From: Amycolatopsis solani
Lineage (GTDB): Bacteria > Actinomycetota > Actinomycetes > Mycobacteriales > Pseudonocardiaceae
Length of the DNA stretch: 64,000 bases
Assembly: GCF_033441515.1 (NCBI RefSeq)
Contig: NZ_JAWQJT010000003.1
Span: 1,798,001 to 1,862,000, forward strand
Direction: 5' to 3'
Positions within the stretch are counted from its first letter, which is position 1; every line of letters begins with the position of its first letter. Below are positions 25,503-34,530 of the stretch, piece after piece. Position numbers and translations under genes: made by a program. The notes beneath the pieces were generated by a model. That model had not been told where the DNA came from, did no database searches, and was given only the letters and a program-made list of their open reading frames with translations.

Positions 25503-25550
25503 GGTCGTGAGTGTTCAGGAGGGTTAGAACCCTACTGAACACTCACGACC
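25503..25550. terminator. Bidirectional palindromic terminator
   Basis: Arms 25503-25525 and 25528-25550 form a 23-bp stem with one mismatch and an AG loop, with the same core (CGTGAGTG ... GGGTT-AG-AACCC ... CACTCACG) as the elements at 11440 and 35232. It begins 2 nt beyond the stop of the convergent hydrolase gene. Confidence 0.85.
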
Positions 25551-25552
25551 GC

Positions 25553-26323
25553 TCACTTGAGGAAGCCGGTCAGGAGGTCGCGCAGGGTTTCCGGGTACTG
25601 GAGGACCCCGTGGTCCTGCCCCGCCAGCGTCTCGTACCGCGCGCCGGGTACCGCCACGGCTGCCGCCTGGGCGCCGGCCTGGAGCGCCTCCGGGCTCGCT
25701 CCCCCGCCGATCACCAGGGTCGGCGCCGAAACGCGAGCCAGGTGGTCCTCACGGGGGCGGGCGCCTGGGCCGCAGATCGTCAGGTCGTACGGCAGCGTGT
25801 GCGCCAGCGCCGTGAACCAGCCCCACACCGGGGCCTGCTTCATCCCCTCGATCATCTCCGCCGGGGTGCCCGCGACCTGCAGGAACGTCGCCACCGCGCC
25901 GTCGCGGTCACCGGCCGCGAGCTGCGCCTCCACCTCACCGAGGACGTCACCTCGCGGGTGCTCCGAAGTCGCGTACGGCGGCTCGTACGCCACCACCCGG
26001 TCGATCGGCAGGCCCGCGGCCGCCGTTTCCAGGGCCAGCACCGCGCCCGACGAGTGCCCGAACACCGACGCCGAGCCGCCCACGTGGGCGATCAGCGCCG
26101 CGATGTCCTCGATCTCGCGTTCCATCGCGTACGACGGCGTGTCCCCGCTGTCGCCGCGCCCCCGCCGGTCGTAGGCGATCGTCGTGAAATCGTCGGCGAG
26201 CACCGAAGCCAGGCCCGCGACGGTCGTGCGGTCGTTGAACGCGCCGCCCACGAGGATCACCGGCGCGCCCGACCCGCGCTGCTCGAAGAAGATCGGGGTG
26301 CCGTCGGCCGAAGTGACGTTCAT
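25553..26323 (-). CDS. Alpha/beta-fold hydrolase
   Basis: A 256-residue alpha/beta hydrolase. The nucleophile elbow is GHSSG (Ser near residue 98), the oxyanion region is VGGAFNDR near the start, and the late histidine is in QDHGVL. It resembles the many small hydrolases of streptomycete genomes whose substrates are unknown. ATG 26323 follows GGAGG by 5 nt. It is a lone gene inserted between rpmB and ung and ends at a palindromic terminator. Confidence 0.85.
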   Translation of the reverse strand: MNVTSADGTPIFFEQRGSGAPVILVGGAFNDRTTVAGLASVLADDFTTIAYDRRGRGDSGDTPSYAMEREIEDIAALIAHVGGSASVFGHSSGAVLALETAAAGLPIDRVVAYEPPYATSEHPRGDVLGEVEAQLAAGDRDGAVATFLQVAGTPAEMIEGMKQAPVWGWFTALAHTLPYDLTICGPGARPREDHLARVSAPTLVIGGGASPEALQAGAQAAAVAVPGARYETLAGQDHGVLQYPETLRDLLTGFLK

Positions 26324-26382
26324 GCTTCCTCCAAAGGGTTCACCCCTGGTCGGAGCCGTCACGCGGATCCGGACACCCGAAC

Positions 26383-27060
26383 CTAGGGAAGTTTCCAATC
26401 GACCGGCGCGGCGCCCTGCTGCTCCAGCATCTGGTTCGCGCGGCTGAACGGCCGCGACCCGAAGAAGCCGTTGTGCGCCGAGAGCGGGCTGGGGTGCGCC
26501 GACTCGATGCACGGCACCTCCCCCAGCATCGGGCGCAGGTTGCGCGCGTTGCGGCCCCAGAGGATCGCCACCATCGGCTCCGACCGGGCCGCGAGGGCCT
26601 TGATCGCCTGCTCGGTGACCGCTTCCCAGCCCTTGCCCTGGTGCGAGTTCGACTTCCCGGGCTGGACGGTCAGCGACCGGTTGAGCAGCAGGACGCCCTG
26701 GTCGGCCCACGGCGTCAGGTCGCCGTTGGACGGCAGCGGGTGGCCGAGGTCGTCGGCGTACTCCTTGTAGATGTTGACCAGGCTCTTCGGGATCGGCCGG
26801 ACGTCCGGCGCCACCGAAAAGCTCAGGCCGACCGCGTGCCCGGGCGTCGGGTACGGGTCCTGGCCCACGATGAGCACGCGCACGTCGTGGAACGGCTGCT
26901 TGAACGCCCGCAGCACGTGTTCACCCGCCGGCAGGTACGTCCGGCCCGCGGCGATCTCCGCGCGGAGGAACTCCCCCATCGCGGCGACCTGCGGCGCCAC
27001 CGGTTCCAGGGCCTCGGCCCAGCCTGCCTCGACGATGTCCTGCAGCGGTCGTGCGGTCAC
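26383..27060 (-). CDS. ung: Uracil-DNA glycosylase, family 1
   Basis: A 225-residue base-excision repair enzyme that removes uracil from DNA. Motifs: [18 protein letters not shown] with the catalytic Asp (motif A) and the minor-groove loop [11 protein letters not shown] (motif B). The length is typical. GTG 27060 is chosen over TTG 27069 because GGTAGG lies about 10 nt before the GTG and only 1 nt before the TTG. In mycobacteria ung also lies between recG/DAK2 and thiL. Confidence 0.95.
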   Translation of the reverse strand: MTARPLQDIVEAGWAEALEPVAPQVAAMGEFLRAEIAAGRTYLPAGEHVLRAFKQPFHDVRVLIVGQDPYPTPGHAVGLSFSVAPDVRPIPKSLVNIYKEYADDLGHPLPSNGDLTPWADQGVLLLNRSLTVQPGKSNSHQGKGWEAVTEQAIKALAARSEPMVAILWGRNARNLRPMLGEVPCIESAHPSPLSAHNGFFGSRPFSRANQMLEQQGAAPVDWKLP

Positions 27061-27090
27061 GGCGCGCAAGCCTACCGGGCGTGGCCGACG

Positions 27091-27621
27091 TCACCCGAGC
27101 GGGTCGAGCCGCCGCAGCTCGGTCCGGAACAGCTTGCCGCGTTCGACGTAGGAATCCACCACCATCGCGATGCTCTCCGGCCCGAACGACTTGTTCTCCC
27201 GGACCTTCGCCGGCACGCCCAGCGCGATTTCACCGGTCTTGACGTGGCTGCCGTACGAGAGCACGGCGCCCGCGCCGACCATGCCGCCGTCCTCGATCAC
27301 CGAGCCGTTGAGCACCACCGAACCGGACGCGATCAGGCAGCCGGTGCCGATCGTCGCGCCCTCGACGTGCACCGCGTGCCCGATCGCCGACGACGGCCCG
27401 AGGATCGTCGGGTGCCGCTCGGTGCAGTGCAGGACGCAGCCGTCCTGGACGTTCGAGCGCTCGCCGAGCTCGATGTAGCCGTGGTCGCCGCGCAGCACGG
27501 TCTGCGGCCAGACGGACGCGAAAGCGCCGATCCGGACGTCGCCGATCACCGTCGCGTCCGGGTGGACGTAGGCGTCGGGGTGGATCGTCGGCTCGAGGGA
27601 TCCGAGTGCGTAGATCGGCAT
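27091..27621 (-). CDS. Gamma-carbonic anhydrase-like hexapeptide protein
   Basis: A 176-residue left-handed beta-helix protein with repeated hexapeptides (for example VIGDVRIGAFASVWP) of the gamma-carbonic anhydrase family. Putative zinc His residues are in LHCTERH and AIGHAVH. Members of this family are sometimes true carbonic anhydrases and sometimes of unknown function. It is transcribed toward ung (30-nt gap) and divergent from the alpha-galactosidase gene. Confidence 0.85.
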   Translation of the reverse strand: MPIYALGSLEPTIHPDAYVHPDATVIGDVRIGAFASVWPQTVLRGDHGYIELGERSNVQDGCVLHCTERHPTILGPSSAIGHAVHVEGATIGTGCLIASGSVVLNGSVIEDGGMVGAGAVLSYGSHVKTGEIALGVPAKVRENKSFGPESIAMVVDSYVERGKLFRTELRRLDPLG

Positions 27622-27633
27622 GCCGCCTCCGGG

Positions 27634-28857
27634 GTGACTGCGGTTTCACGTGTTCTGCGATTGGATCACGGCATCGCCGCCAAGCCGAAAACCAGCCTGC
27701 TCGTGCTCCTCCTCGTCGTGCTGACGTGGCTGCTCAGCCTGCCCGTCGCCACGCCCGCGCTCGCGAACGGCCTGGCCGCGACGCCGCCGATGGGCTGGAA
27801 CAGCTGGAACCAGGTCCGCTGCTACGACCTCACCGAGGACGTCGTCAAGCAGGCGGCGGACGCGCTGGCCGACACCGGCCTGCGGGACGCGGGTTACCAG
27901 TACGTCGTCGTCGACGACTGCTGGCAGGCCCCCGCCCGCACCGCCGACGGTTCCCTGGAGGCCGATCCGAAGCGGTTCCCGCACGGCATCGCCGAGCTGG
28001 CCGACTACGTGCATTCGCGCGGCCTGTTCTTCGGCATCTACGCCGTGCCCGGCAGCCGGACGTGCGCGATGGCCAACGACGCCTACCCCGCGACCGGCAT
28101 CGGCTCGCTCGGGCACGAACGCCAGGACGCCGAGACCTTCGACCGCTGGGGCGTCGACTACCTCAAGTACGACTGGTGCAACGCCGACACCGTCGACGGC
28201 CTCGACCGGAAGACGGCGTTCGAGAAGATGCGCGACGAGCTCGCCGCGCTGCCGCGCCCGATCGTCTACGCGATCTCCGAGTACGGCGTTTCGAGCCCGT
28301 GGACCTGGGCGCGGCCGGTGGCGAACCTGTGGCGGACCACCAACGACCTGGTCGCGACCTGGGAGTCCGTGCTCGCGACGATCGACCAGCAGGCCGCCGT
28401 CGCCGTCCACAGCGGCTCCCCCGGCGGCTGGAACGACCCGGACATGCTGCAGGTGGGCAACGGCACGCTGACCGCCGACGAGTCCCGCGCGCACTTCAGC
28501 GTCTGGGCCGTGCTGAACGCGCCGCTGTTCGCCGGCACCGACCCGGCGAAGCTGGGTGACGCCGATCTCACGACACTCGCGAACCCCGAGGCGATCGCGG
28601 TCGACCAGGACTTCGCGGGCGGTCAGGGGCGCCGGCTCGACGCCGGCCCCGGCTACCAGGTGTGGGGGAAACCGCTTACCGGCGGCGGGTTCGCGGTGGT
28701 GCTGCTCAACACCGGCAGCACCACCGCGACCGTCTCCGCTTCGATCCCCGGCTCGTGGAGCGTCCGGGATCTGTGGGCGCACCGGGACGCCGGCACCGGC
28801 GTCTCGGCGACGCTGCGGCCGCACGCGGCGGCCTTCCTCAAGCTCACACCGAGGTGA
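27634..28857 (+). CDS. Secreted alpha-galactosidase, GH27
   Basis: About 407 residues: a long basic N-region and signal segment (SLLVLLLVVLTWLLSLPVATPALA), then a GH27 barrel starting LAATPPMGWNSWN. The nucleophile is the Asp of YLKYDWCN and the acid/base is in GWNDPDML. A C-terminal beta domain follows from about residue 310. It should release alpha-galactose from plant oligosaccharides outside the cell. The start is uncertain: GTG 27634 and TTG 27661 are both in frame and neither has a good Shine-Dalgarno sequence. The 3' end overlaps the convergent GNAT gene by 14 nt. Confidence 0.9.
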   Translation: MTAVSRVLRLDHGIAAKPKTSLLVLLLVVLTWLLSLPVATPALANGLAATPPMGWNSWNQVRCYDLTEDVVKQAADALADTGLRDAGYQYVVVDDCWQAPARTADGSLEADPKRFPHGIAELADYVHSRGLFFGIYAVPGSRTCAMANDAYPATGIGSLGHERQDAETFDRWGVDYLKYDWCNADTVDGLDRKTAFEKMRDELAALPRPIVYAISEYGVSSPWTWARPVANLWRTTNDLVATWESVLATIDQQAAVAVHSGSPGGWNDPDMLQVGNGTLTADESRAHFSVWAVLNAPLFAGTDPAKLGDADLTTLANPEAIAVDQDFAGGQGRRLDAGPGYQVWGKPLTGGGFAVVLLNTGSTTATVSASIPGSWSVRDLWAHRDAGTGVSATLRPHAAAFLKLTPR

Positions 28858-29323
28858 GGTCCTTGCCGAAGCAGCGGCTTTCGGGCTCGTTCTTGTACAC
28901 GCCGAAGTTCGGGATCCCGGCGTAGCCCGACGAGGTGTAGAGCGCGATGGCCTCGGGCTGCTTGGTCCCGGTCTCGAGGACCGCGCGCTTGCGGCCGCAC
29001 AGGGCCGCCGTGCGCTCCAGCTCGGACAGGATCATCCGCGCGAACCCGCGGCCGCGGGCGGAATCGGCGACGTACATCCGCTTGAACTCGGCGTCGCCGT
29101 CCCGGAAGTCCGGCGCCGGGCCGTCGTGGGCCCGCCAAGCGCCACAGGCGACGGCTTCGTCGCCCTGGTAGCCGACGAGGAAAACGCCCTGCGGCGGGTC
29201 GAAGTCCGCCGGGCTCATCGGGGTCACGTCCTCGTCGCCGTAGCGCTCGACGTACACCTGCTGCACCGCGGCCATGAGCTTGGCCGCGTCGGGGTGGTCG
29301 TAGGGGACCGGAACGATTCTCAC
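28844..29323 (-). CDS. GNAT N-acetyltransferase
   Basis: A 159-residue GNAT protein. The acetyl-CoA site reads RMYVADSARGRGFARMILSELE (about residues 88-109), followed by the common LETGTKQPEAIALYTSSGY. The substrate is unknown. GTG 29323 starts just after thiL (16-nt gap, same strand), so it may be cotranscribed with thiL. Confidence 0.85.
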   Translation of the reverse strand: MRIVPVPYDHPDAAKLMAAVQQVYVERYGDEDVTPMSPADFDPPQGVFLVGYQGDEAVACGAWRAHDGPAPDFRDGDAEFKRMYVADSARGRGFARMILSELERTAALCGRKRAVLETGTKQPEAIALYTSSGYAGIPNFGVYKNEPESRCFGKDLTSV

Positions 29324-29339
29324 GACTCCCGACTTTAGT

Positions 29340-30296
29340 TCAGCGCCAGTGCGTCCATCCGGCTTCTCGCGCAAAAGGCTTGCCGTCCACGGTGATCCCG
29401 GAGTCCGCCATCGTGACGACGCCGATGGTGCGCCAGCCCTCGGGCAGTTCGGTGAAGGGCGGGAACGTGGCCACGAGGGCGTGATCCTCGCCACCGGTCA
29501 GCACCCAGTCCAGCGGGTCCGCGCCGAGGGCGGCGCCGACTTCGGTGAGCCGGGAAGGGACGTCGAGGTCGGCGGTGCGGACGTCGATGCCGACGCCGGA
29601 GGCCGCGCCGATGTGGCCGAGGTCGGCGAGCAGGCCGTCGGAGACGTCGATCATCGCGGTAGCCCCGGCCAGCGCGGCGCGCGGACCGGCTTCGTACGGC
29701 GGCTCCGGGCAGCGCTGGGCGTTGACGACGCCGACCGGGGACCGGAACCCGCGGCCGAGCACGGCCAGGCCGGCGGCGGCCCAGCCGAGCCGCCCGCACA
29801 CCGCGAGGACGTCGCCGGGCCGGGCGCCCGAGCGCGTCACCGGTTCGCGGTCGCCGAGGTCGCCGAGGGCGGTGACGCTGATCACGAGCTGGTCGGCGCG
29901 CACCATGTCGCCGCCGGAGACGCCGACGCCGGCACGCTCGGCTTCGGTCCACATGCCGTCGGCGAGGCCGGTGACGACCTCGCGCGGGGTGTCCGGCGGG
30001 CAGGCGATCCCGACCAGGACGGTGGTCGGCGCGGCTCCCATGGCGGCGATGTCGGCCAGGTTGACCGCGACCGCCTTGCGTCCGACGTGCTCGGGCGGCG
30101 ACCAGTCGAGCCGGAAGTGCACGCCCTGGACGAGCACGTCGGTGCTGGCGACCACGCGGCCGTCGGGCGCGGCCACGACAGCGGCGTCGTCACCCGGACC
30201 GAGCAACGTCCCCGGCGGCTGGCGCCGTCCTTCGGTGACGGCGCGGATGAGCGCGAACTCCCCGGTCTCGGCGACCGTTGCGTCGTTCGGTGACAC
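29340..30296 (-). CDS. thiL: Thiamine-monophosphate kinase
   Basis: A 318-residue enzyme that makes thiamine diphosphate from thiamine monophosphate and ATP. It has the PurM-like two-domain fold with the family opening GEFALIRAVT, the metal/ATP residues LGPGDDAAVV, VLVQGVHFRLDW, and VSGGDMVRADQLVISVTALG; a second GIDV/LTGGEDHALVA set lies near the end. The GTG start has GAGGTG a few nt upstream. Its position between ung and DUF3515/ddl matches mycobacterial order. Confidence 0.95.
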   Translation of the reverse strand: MSPNDATVAETGEFALIRAVTEGRRQPPGTLLGPGDDAAVVAAPDGRVVASTDVLVQGVHFRLDWSPPEHVGRKAVAVNLADIAAMGAAPTTVLVGIACPPDTPREVVTGLADGMWTEAERAGVGVSGGDMVRADQLVISVTALGDLGDREPVTRSGARPGDVLAVCGRLGWAAAGLAVLGRGFRSPVGVVNAQRCPEPPYEAGPRAALAGATAMIDVSDGLLADLGHIGAASGVGIDVRTADLDVPSRLTEVGAALGADPLDWVLTGGEDHALVATFPPFTELPEGWRTIGVVTMADSGITVDGKPFAREAGWTHWR

Positions 30297-30421
30297 CGGT
30301 CACCTCTGCTTTCTCTACCGGGACAAAGAGTCGATCACCGATAGTCGGATGCCCTATGTTTTTCGATGAGCTGGCGATACGTTCCTACCTGAGCTGACCG
30401 ATCCCGACGAAAGGGCGCGCC

Positions 30422-30655
30422 GTGGTCCACGCATACATCCTCATCCAGACCGAGGTCGGCAAGGCGGCCGCGGTGGCGGCCGAGATCTCCAGCATCGCGG
30501 GCGTCACCAGTTCGGAGGATGTCACCGGGCCGTACGACGTCATCGTCCGCGCGGCCGCCGACAGCGTCGACCAGCTGGGCCAGCTCGTGGTCGCGAAGGT
30601 GCAGAACGTGGAAGGCATCACGCGGACCCTGACCTGCCCGGTCGTGCATCTCTGA
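30422..30655 (+). CDS. Stand-alone Lrp/AsnC ligand-binding (RAM) domain protein
   Basis: A 77-residue protein consisting only of the alpha/beta RAM domain of Lrp/AsnC regulators (AYILIQTEVGKAAAVAAEI, then GPYDVIVRAAADSVDQLGQLV); there is no DNA-binding domain. Such stand-alone domains oligomerise and bind amino acids, and may modulate partner regulators. The GTG has GAAAGG about 8 nt upstream. It lies divergent from thiL and 19 nt before the DUF3515 gene on the same strand. Confidence 0.88.
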   Translation: MVHAYILIQTEVGKAAAVAAEISSIAGVTSSEDVTGPYDVIVRAAADSVDQLGQLVVAKVQNVEGITRTLTCPVVHL

Positions 30656-30674
30656 CCAATGGTGTAGTGGTCGG

Positions 30675-31211
30675 GTGCCCGATTCCGACACCGGAGCCCC
30701 ACCCCGGGTGGTGCTCGTCACCGCGACCGCGCTCGCCGTGGCCCTCGCGGTCGCCGTCGCCGTTTTCGCACTGACCCAGCGCTCGTCCTCGGACGGCGCG
30801 GGACCGCTGCCCTTGGTCCCCGTGCCGGCGCCCTTCGCGGGCTCGCCCGGCTGCGCGACGCTGCTGAGCGCGGTGCCGACGGAACTGGCGTCCAACGGGA
30901 CTTCTCTGAAGGTGCGGGCCCTGGCCGACCCGGCCCCGCCCGCGACGGTCGCCTGGGGCACCGACGACCCGCTGGTGCTGCGCTGCGGCCTGAACCGTCC
31001 CCCGGAACTGACCCCGACGGCGGCCCTGCGGCTGGTGAACAAGGTGCAGTGGCTGCAGGTACCGGGCGAAGGCGCGTCGACGTGGTACGTGGTGGACCGC
31101 GAGGTCTACGCGGCGCTGACGGTGCCCGACAGCGCCGGGACGGGCCCGTTGCAGCAGATCTCGGACACGATCGCGGCGAAGCTGCCCCCGCGGCCGCTGC
31201 GGTTCTCCTAG
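30675..31211 (+). CDS. DUF3515 membrane-anchored protein
   Basis: A 178-residue protein with one N-terminal membrane helix (about residues 11-33) and an outer domain containing [12 protein letters not shown] and LRCGLNRP, where the two Cys may pair. It matches the DUF3515 family, which in mycobacteria lies beside ddl (Rv2980, from memory). Function unknown; conservation beside ddl suggests a cell-envelope link. Its stop codon shares the CTAG at 31208-31211 with the stop of the convergent ddl. Confidence 0.85.
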   Translation: MPDSDTGAPPRVVLVTATALAVALAVAVAVFALTQRSSSDGAGPLPLVPVPAPFAGSPGCATLLSAVPTELASNGTSLKVRALADPAPPATVAWGTDDPLVLRCGLNRPPELTPTAALRLVNKVQWLQVPGEGASTWYVVDREVYAALTVPDSAGTGPLQQISDTIAAKLPPRPLRFS

Positions 31212-32302
31212 CGGAGCCCGGTCCCGCGGGCGACGGCGGTGTCGACGAGGGTGCTCAGCAGCGTTGCGTAGTCCACGCCGGTGACCTCCCACATCTTCGG
31301 GTAGGCGGACTTCGTCGTGAAGCCGGGCATCGTGTTGACCTCGTTGATGGTCAGCTCGCCGTCTTCGCCGACGAAGAAGTCGACGCGGGCGAGGCCCTGG
31401 CAGTCCAGCGCCTTGAAGGCTTCCACGGCCATGGCGCGGAGCTTCTCGGTGAGGGCGTCGTCGAGCTTGGCGGGGATGTCCAGTTCGGCGTCGTCCCCGA
31501 GGTACTTGGTTTCGAAGTCGTACCAAGCGTTTTCGTCTTCGGAGAGCACCCGGATCTCGGCGGGCAGTGAAGCTTCGACGCGGCCGTCCGGGAACTCGAG
31601 CACCCCGCACTCGACCTCACGCCCGACGACCGCGGCTTCGACGAGCACCTTGGGATCGGTGGCGCGGGCGAGCGCGATGGCGGCGTCGAGCTCGTCCCAC
31701 GTGGTCACGCGGCTGATGCCGACGGACGACCCGGCGCGGGAGGGCTTGACGAAGACGGGCAGCCCGAGCTTGGCTCGCTCGTCGTCGTCCAAAGTGGACT
31801 GACCGCGCTTGAGCGCAACGAAGGTGCCCACCGGAAGCCCTTCGGCGGCAAGGAGTTTCTTCGCGGTTTCCTTGTCCATGGCGGCGGCACTGGCGAGAAC
31901 GCCGGGCCCGACGTACGGGATGCCGGCGAGCTCGAGGAGGCCCTGGATGGTGCCGTCCTCGCCGAAGGCGCCGTGCAGCACCGGGAACACGATGTCCACC
32001 TGGGAGAGCAACTCGCTTTCCCGCCCGGCCTCGACGGCGACGAGCCCCTGGCTGGACGGATCCCCGGCGAGCACGAGCCCCTTGCCGTCGTCGACCGACG
32101 GCAGTTCCCGCCCGCGGATGGCGAGCTGCGCGGAGTCCCCGGTGCCGAGCACCCAGCGGCCTTCGCGGGTGATCCCGACCGGAACGGCCTCGAACCGCGC
32201 GGGGTCGAGGTGACCCAGGACGCTGCCGGCGGACAGGCAGGAGATGGTGTGCTCACTGCTGCGCCCGCCGAACACGACCGCCACCCGGATCTTCTCGCTC
32301 AT
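31208..32302 (-). CDS. ddl: D-alanine--D-alanine ligase
   Basis: A 364-residue ATP-grasp ligase that joins two D-alanines for peptidoglycan. Motifs: [45 protein letters not shown] and the end [11 protein letters not shown]. The omega-loop region reads [12 protein letters not shown], the Tyr type of ordinary D-Ala-D-Ala ligases rather than the vancomycin-resistance D-Ala-D-Lac type. It is convergent with the DUF3515 gene, and both stop codons lie in one CTAG. Confidence 0.95.
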   Translation of the reverse strand: MSEKIRVAVVFGGRSSEHTISCLSAGSVLGHLDPARFEAVPVGITREGRWVLGTGDSAQLAIRGRELPSVDDGKGLVLAGDPSSQGLVAVEAGRESELLSQVDIVFPVLHGAFGEDGTIQGLLELAGIPYVGPGVLASAAAMDKETAKKLLAAEGLPVGTFVALKRGQSTLDDDERAKLGLPVFVKPSRAGSSVGISRVTTWDELDAAIALARATDPKVLVEAAVVGREVECGVLEFPDGRVEASLPAEIRVLSEDENAWYDFETKYLGDDAELDIPAKLDDALTEKLRAMAVEAFKALDCQGLARVDFFVGEDGELTINEVNTMPGFTTKSAYPKMWEVTGVDYATLLSTLVDTAVARGTGLR

Positions 32303-32644
32303 GGTGAGCCACCGTACCCGGTGACCTCGCGGAACAGCCCAGCCCCGTGCGACGGACGGCGGCCGGGGAGCGACGAACGCAACCGGTGAGGGGCGCGGGA
32401 CGTCCGGTAGGTCGAGGGATCGCTGGGCCCGCCCTGGCTTGCGTCCGCCCTGCCTGCCAGCTTGCGGCCGCGGGGGCCGGCCCGAGCGGCTCGACGCGAC
32501 GACCGGCCGCGCCGGATCCGCACTCGCCCCCCTTCGCAGGACCGCCCCCGGGCAGGGCCCCGCCCTCCCTGGGGGCTCACCGCCACTCCGAGCGTATCGG
32601 CCCCCACCGACGCGAAATCCGGAAAAGCCGCCGGCACGGCACAG

Positions 32645-32674
32645 TTGTCCACATCACGGCCCGCTTGTGGACAA
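32645..32674. promoter_or_regulatory. Inverted pair of DnaA-box-like sites
   Basis: TTGTCCACA (32645-32653) and TGTGGACAA (32666-32674) are the consensus actinobacterial DnaA box in opposite orientation, with a 12-nt spacer. The same arrangement with the same spacer is at 45579-45608. Confidence 0.6.
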
Positions 32675-32700
32675 CAAGTCCGACCGGCACCGCGGCCAAC

Positions 32701-32847
32701 GTCCTGAATGACTCGTTCAAGACTCCCGACGCCAGGGGTCCCGGCAAAGTCGGAGTCGACGCGGCGGATCGTCGCATCGGCGGGCTCGCCCGAAGTCCTG
32801 AATGAGTCATTCAAGTCGCCGGATGTCCTGAATGACTCATTCAAGAC
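32701..32847. repeat. GAATGACTCATTC palindromes, one single and one pair
   Basis: Three copies of the GTCCTGAATGACTCATTCAAGAC type (32701-32723, 32795-32817, 32825-32847), with one or two base changes. The last two start exactly 30 bp apart. Confidence 0.9.
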
Positions 32848-33027
32848 ATCCCGGGGTCGCTCGAGCCGGCCCGCCGATCCCGATCCGACTTTGCCGGGAC
32901 CGGCAAACTCGCGTGTGCGCGATCGGCCGGACCCACCGCGATGTCATGAGACGACCCGTTCACGACGCTCGGGCCACCGATCCCCGGACGCCACCTCCCA
33001 CGCACCGAGCAGCTTGCCGAAGGCGGT

Positions 33028-33080
33028 GTCGCGAATGACTCATTCGGGACCTCCAAAGCCGCCAATGACTCATTCGCGAC
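33028..33080. repeat. GAATGACTCATTC palindrome pair
   Basis: Two copies (33028-33050 and 33058-33080) start 30 bp apart. They are of the GTCGCGAATGA... / ...TCATTCGCGAC type and lie 67 nt beyond the stop of the MocR gene. Confidence 0.9.
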
Positions 33081-33147
33081 CTCGCTCGAACTGCCCACCC
33101 CGCCTGCCACCGGTGAAGCGAGCCGGGACCGGAGCTCTGACCCCCGC

Positions 33148-34518
33148 TCAATGCAGCAAAGACACCAGCACCGGCAAAGCCGCCACCAGAGCCTCCCGCG
33201 AACAACCCGCATACCCGATCGCCACCCCGTGCGCCGACGGCTCCCCCGCGAAGTGCCGCGCCAGCCCGTCCAACCGGATCCCCCGCCGCTCGGCCGAAGC
33301 GATCACCGACGCCTCCACCGAAGCCGACGAAAACGGCACCACCAGGTGCGCCCCCGCGTCGTCCCCCCGCACCGGGATCCCCGCCGAAGCCAGCGCGCCC
33401 GCCAGCAACGTCCGCCGCTCCGCCATCTCGCGTCGCAACTTGCGCAAATGCCTGCCCAGATCCCCGTTCCGCGCGAACTCGTACAGCACCCGCTGTCCCG
33501 CCGGCGACGGGCGCGTCCCCGTCGAATCCCGATAAGCCAGCACCGCCGACGTGATCGCCTCCGGGGCCACCATCCACCCCGCGCCCAGCGTCGGCGTGAG
33601 GATCTTCGACGTCGTCCCCAGGTGCGCCACCACGTCCGGGGCCAGCGCGGCCAGCATCGGCAGGGGCGCCACGTCGAAACGCAGCTCGCCGTCGTAGTCG
33701 TCCTCGATGACCAGCATCGAATCAGCCCGCGCGCGTTCCACCAGCGACACCCGCCGCGCGGCGCTCAGGCGGCTGCCCATCGGGTACTGGTGCGCCGGCG
33801 AGCAGTACACCGCCCGCGCGCCCGCCGGGATCGCGTCCGGCCGCAGCCCCTCCAGGTCCACCGGCACACCGGCGACCCGCATGCCCGCGCGCCGGAACGC
33901 CTGCACCGCGCGCTGGTAGCCAGGCTCCTCGACGGCCACGACGTCGCCGCGTTCCAGCACCGCCGCGGCCAGTTCGACCACCGCCGCCGTGGTGCCGCCG
34001 GTCGCCAGTACCGAACCCGCCGCCAGGCCGCGGTGGCGCAGCAGGTGCTCCGACACCGCCGCGCGGTACTCCGGCAGGCCCGCGCGGTGGGCGCGGACCA
34101 GCGGGTCCGGGTCGGCCGCCGCCCGCCAGGCGCGGCGCCAGGCCGCGCGGTCCAGGCCGTCCGCCCACGGCGTGCCCGGCCCCAGGTCGAGCAGCGACGG
34201 CGCCGCGGCCTCGGGCGCCGGTACCGCGGGCGCCGGGACCTCCGACGCCGAGAACGACGGCGGCGTCGTCACGTACGTGCCGGAGCCGTGCCGCCCGGCG
34301 ATCCAGCCCTCGGCGTGCAGCTGCTCGTAGGCCGCCGACGTCACCGTGCGGCTGACGCCGAGGCGGCCGGCCAGCGCCCGCGTCGACGGGAGCCGGTCGC
34401 CGCCGCGCAGGTGCCCGCTCGCGGCCGCTTCGCGCAGCGCGTCGGCGAGCTGGACCGCCAGTGGCGTCACGGCCGCGCGGTCGAGGCTGACCGGGAGCGC
34501 GGTGTCGGTGTGGGACAC
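33148..34518 (-). CDS. MocR/PdxR-family regulator (GntR helix-turn-helix plus aminotransferase fold)
   Basis: A 456-residue regulator. The N-terminal GntR winged helix (LPSTRALAGRLGVSRTVTSAAYEQLHAEGW, about 42-71) is fused to a class-I aminotransferase-like domain that binds PLP; the PLP lysine is in TTSKILTPTLGAGW. Such proteins act as PLP-sensing activators, classically of vitamin B6 synthesis. GTG 34518 is preceded by GGAGGT. It is divergent from a PPOX-family flavin protein gene, its probable target, with a candidate operator between them. Confidence 0.92.
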   Translation of the reverse strand: MSHTDTALPVSLDRAAVTPLAVQLADALREAAASGHLRGGDRLPSTRALAGRLGVSRTVTSAAYEQLHAEGWIAGRHGSGTYVTTPPSFSASEVPAPAVPAPEAAAPSLLDLGPGTPWADGLDRAAWRRAWRAAADPDPLVRAHRAGLPEYRAAVSEHLLRHRGLAAGSVLATGGTTAAVVELAAAVLERGDVVAVEEPGYQRAVQAFRRAGMRVAGVPVDLEGLRPDAIPAGARAVYCSPAHQYPMGSRLSAARRVSLVERARADSMLVIEDDYDGELRFDVAPLPMLAALAPDVVAHLGTTSKILTPTLGAGWMVAPEAITSAVLAYRDSTGTRPSPAGQRVLYEFARNGDLGRHLRKLRREMAERRTLLAGALASAGIPVRGDDAGAHLVVPFSSASVEASVIASAERRGIRLDGLARHFAGEPSAHGVAIGYAGCSREALVAALPVLVSLLH

Positions 34519-34530
34519 GGGACCTCCTCG

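Larger units (their letters stand above)
32303..33147. other. 845-nt gene-free stretch with repeats
   Basis: No gene supported. It contains an inverted DnaA-box pair (32645-32674) and five copies of the GAATGACTCATTC palindrome (32701-32847 and 33028-33080). Open frames here are caused by these repeats and by high GC. Confidence 0.7.

Noticed and set aside
31208..32302. A vancomycin-resistance type D-Ala-D-Lac ligase.
   Set aside because: The omega-loop Tyr motif ([10 protein letters not shown]) and lack of vanH/vanX neighbours point to an ordinary Ddl.
32645..32674. A chromosomal origin.
   Set aside because: Only two DnaA boxes, no AT-rich unwinding region, and no dnaA, dnaN or gyrB gene nearby.
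32701..33080. TGACTCA as a regulator site of the eukaryotic AP-1/GCN4 type.
   Set aside because: The match is coincidental; bacteria lack such factors, and the full palindrome is longer and differently spaced.
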